DNA from: a bacterium
Lineage (GTDB): Bacteria; Verrucomicrobiota; Verrucomicrobiae; JAJYAR01
DNA: 6,558 bases
NCBI GenBank assembly: GCA_021779435.1
Contig: JAJYAR010000162.1
Location: 1-6,558, forward strand
Reading direction: 5' to 3'
The position numbers were made by a program, and so were the translations under genes. Under the pieces are notes generated by a model. It had not been told where the DNA came from. It ran no database searches and saw only the letters and a program-made list of their open reading frames with translations. The first letter of the stretch is position 1, and each line of letters opens with the position of its first letter. Below, one piece after another: positions 5,998 through 6,558 of the stretch.

Positions 5998-6558
5998 CTA
6001 TCCAGCCTGCCGCTCACCCGCGTTGGCGACAGCCTTGAAAAAAGTATAGCAGAACACGCCGTCCGGTTCCGCGGAGCGGTGCAACGCGCGCACGCCGGAA
6101 TCGAACCGCCCCGGAGCGATCAATCCGGTCGCAACGGCCATCGGCCCGATCCCCTCGATCATCGCCGTGAAGGTCTTCTTCGTGAACCCCTCGCGCAGCT
6201 CAGGCCGGTTTCCGTCCGCATACACCATCCGCGGTGTGACCTTCACGTCGGTGAAACCCGCCTCGGTGAGCAGGGGGAAGAGCTGCCGGCCGATCAGCGC
6301 ATTGCCGCCTGCGCGACGCTGCAGCTCGATCTGCGCGCGGATGGCTGCGTGCGCGTCCGCATTGTCCGGGTGGAAATAGGCCGACCCGTGGTCTCCTTCG
6401 ATCAGGGTGATCGTGCCACCGGGTTTGATCAACGGCTTCAGCTTCGTCAGCGCCTCGAGCGGATGCGCGAGATGTTCCAGGACGAAGCAGACGAAAACGT
6501 GGTCGAACGATGCGGGCTCGAACGGCAGCGATAAGATGTTCGCCTGCCGGAGCAGATC
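5998..6558 (-). CDS. Class I SAM-dependent methyltransferase, C-terminal part
   Basis: The frame runs in from the right edge for 186 codons to TAG at 5998-6000; the start and the SAM-binding glycine motif lie outside the window. The visible part begins DLLRQANILSLPFEPASFDH, the region of motifs II-III, followed by VFVCFVLEHLAHP (motif IV/post-IV style) and LKPLIKPGGTITLIEGDHG, the classic KPGG turn of Rossmann-type methyltransferases. The rest (HPDN...AGGNALIGRQLFPLLTEAGF, EGFTKKTFTAMIEG, FCYTFFKAV) matches a subgroup of UbiE-like methyltransferases that I recall from soil bacteria. Substrate is unknown; cytoplasmic location is expected. A TTG at 6432 is an internal codon, not the start, because family motifs continue upstream without a break. 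Confidence 0.9.
   Translation of the reverse strand, partial: DLLRQANILSLPFEPASFDHVFVCFVLEHLAHPLEALTKLKPLIKPGGTITLIEGDHGSAYFHPDNADAHAAIRAQIELQRRAGGNALIGRQLFPLLTEAGFTDVKVTPRMVYADGNRPELREGFTKKTFTAMIEGIGPMAVATGLIAPGRFDSGVRALHRSAEPDGVFCYTFFKAVANAGERQAG

Noticed and set aside
1..6558. CRISPR array, tRNA/rRNA gene, riboswitch, prophage or defence system
   Set aside because: I saw no regularly spaced repeats, tRNA-like cloverleaf, conserved riboswitch core, integrase or known defence domain on either strand.

Overview
The window is high-GC bacterial chromosomal DNA, roughly 60-65% G+C by eye. It most likely comes from the Verrucomicrobiota, probably an Opitutaceae-like member. That placement rests on recalled family resemblance: the homoserine dehydrogenase reads like Opitutae versions, and the putative Na+/H+ antiporter family is common in the PVC group. 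No rRNA or other taxonomic marker is present.

Layout: (1) Positions 1-619, minus strand, hold the first half of a putative Na+/H+ antiporter. At about positions 94-70 it passes in frame, without a stop, into a fragment of SecY, the protein translocase channel. Base composition and codon use change at the same place, so this is probably a chimeric joint. (2) Positions 824-2128, plus strand, hold a complete homoserine dehydrogenase (hom) with a C-terminal ACT domain, divergent from the antiporter. (3) Positions 2129-2352 are a palindrome-rich gap between convergent genes. (4) Positions 2353-4788, minus strand, hold a complete duplicated MacB/FtsX-type ABC permease of the ADOP kind, with no ATPase gene in view. 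(5) Positions 4789-5271 contain no supported gene. They hold short palindromes and a roughly 196-bp inverted-repeat element with a strong intrinsic terminator inside it. (6) Positions 5272-5835, minus strand, encode a small lipoprotein of unknown function. (7) Positions 5998-6558, minus strand, encode the C-terminal part of a class I SAM-dependent methyltransferase whose start lies beyond the window.

The genes do not form an evident pathway. Hom is core amino-acid metabolism; the permease, lipoprotein and antiporter are envelope functions; the methyltransferase substrate is unknown. The three rightmost genes share a strand but are separated by gaps of 162 bp and 483 bp, the second containing a terminator, so a single operon is unlikely. 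I see no convincing new multi-gene system. The items most worth checking are the antiporter/SecY joint and the inverted-repeat element.
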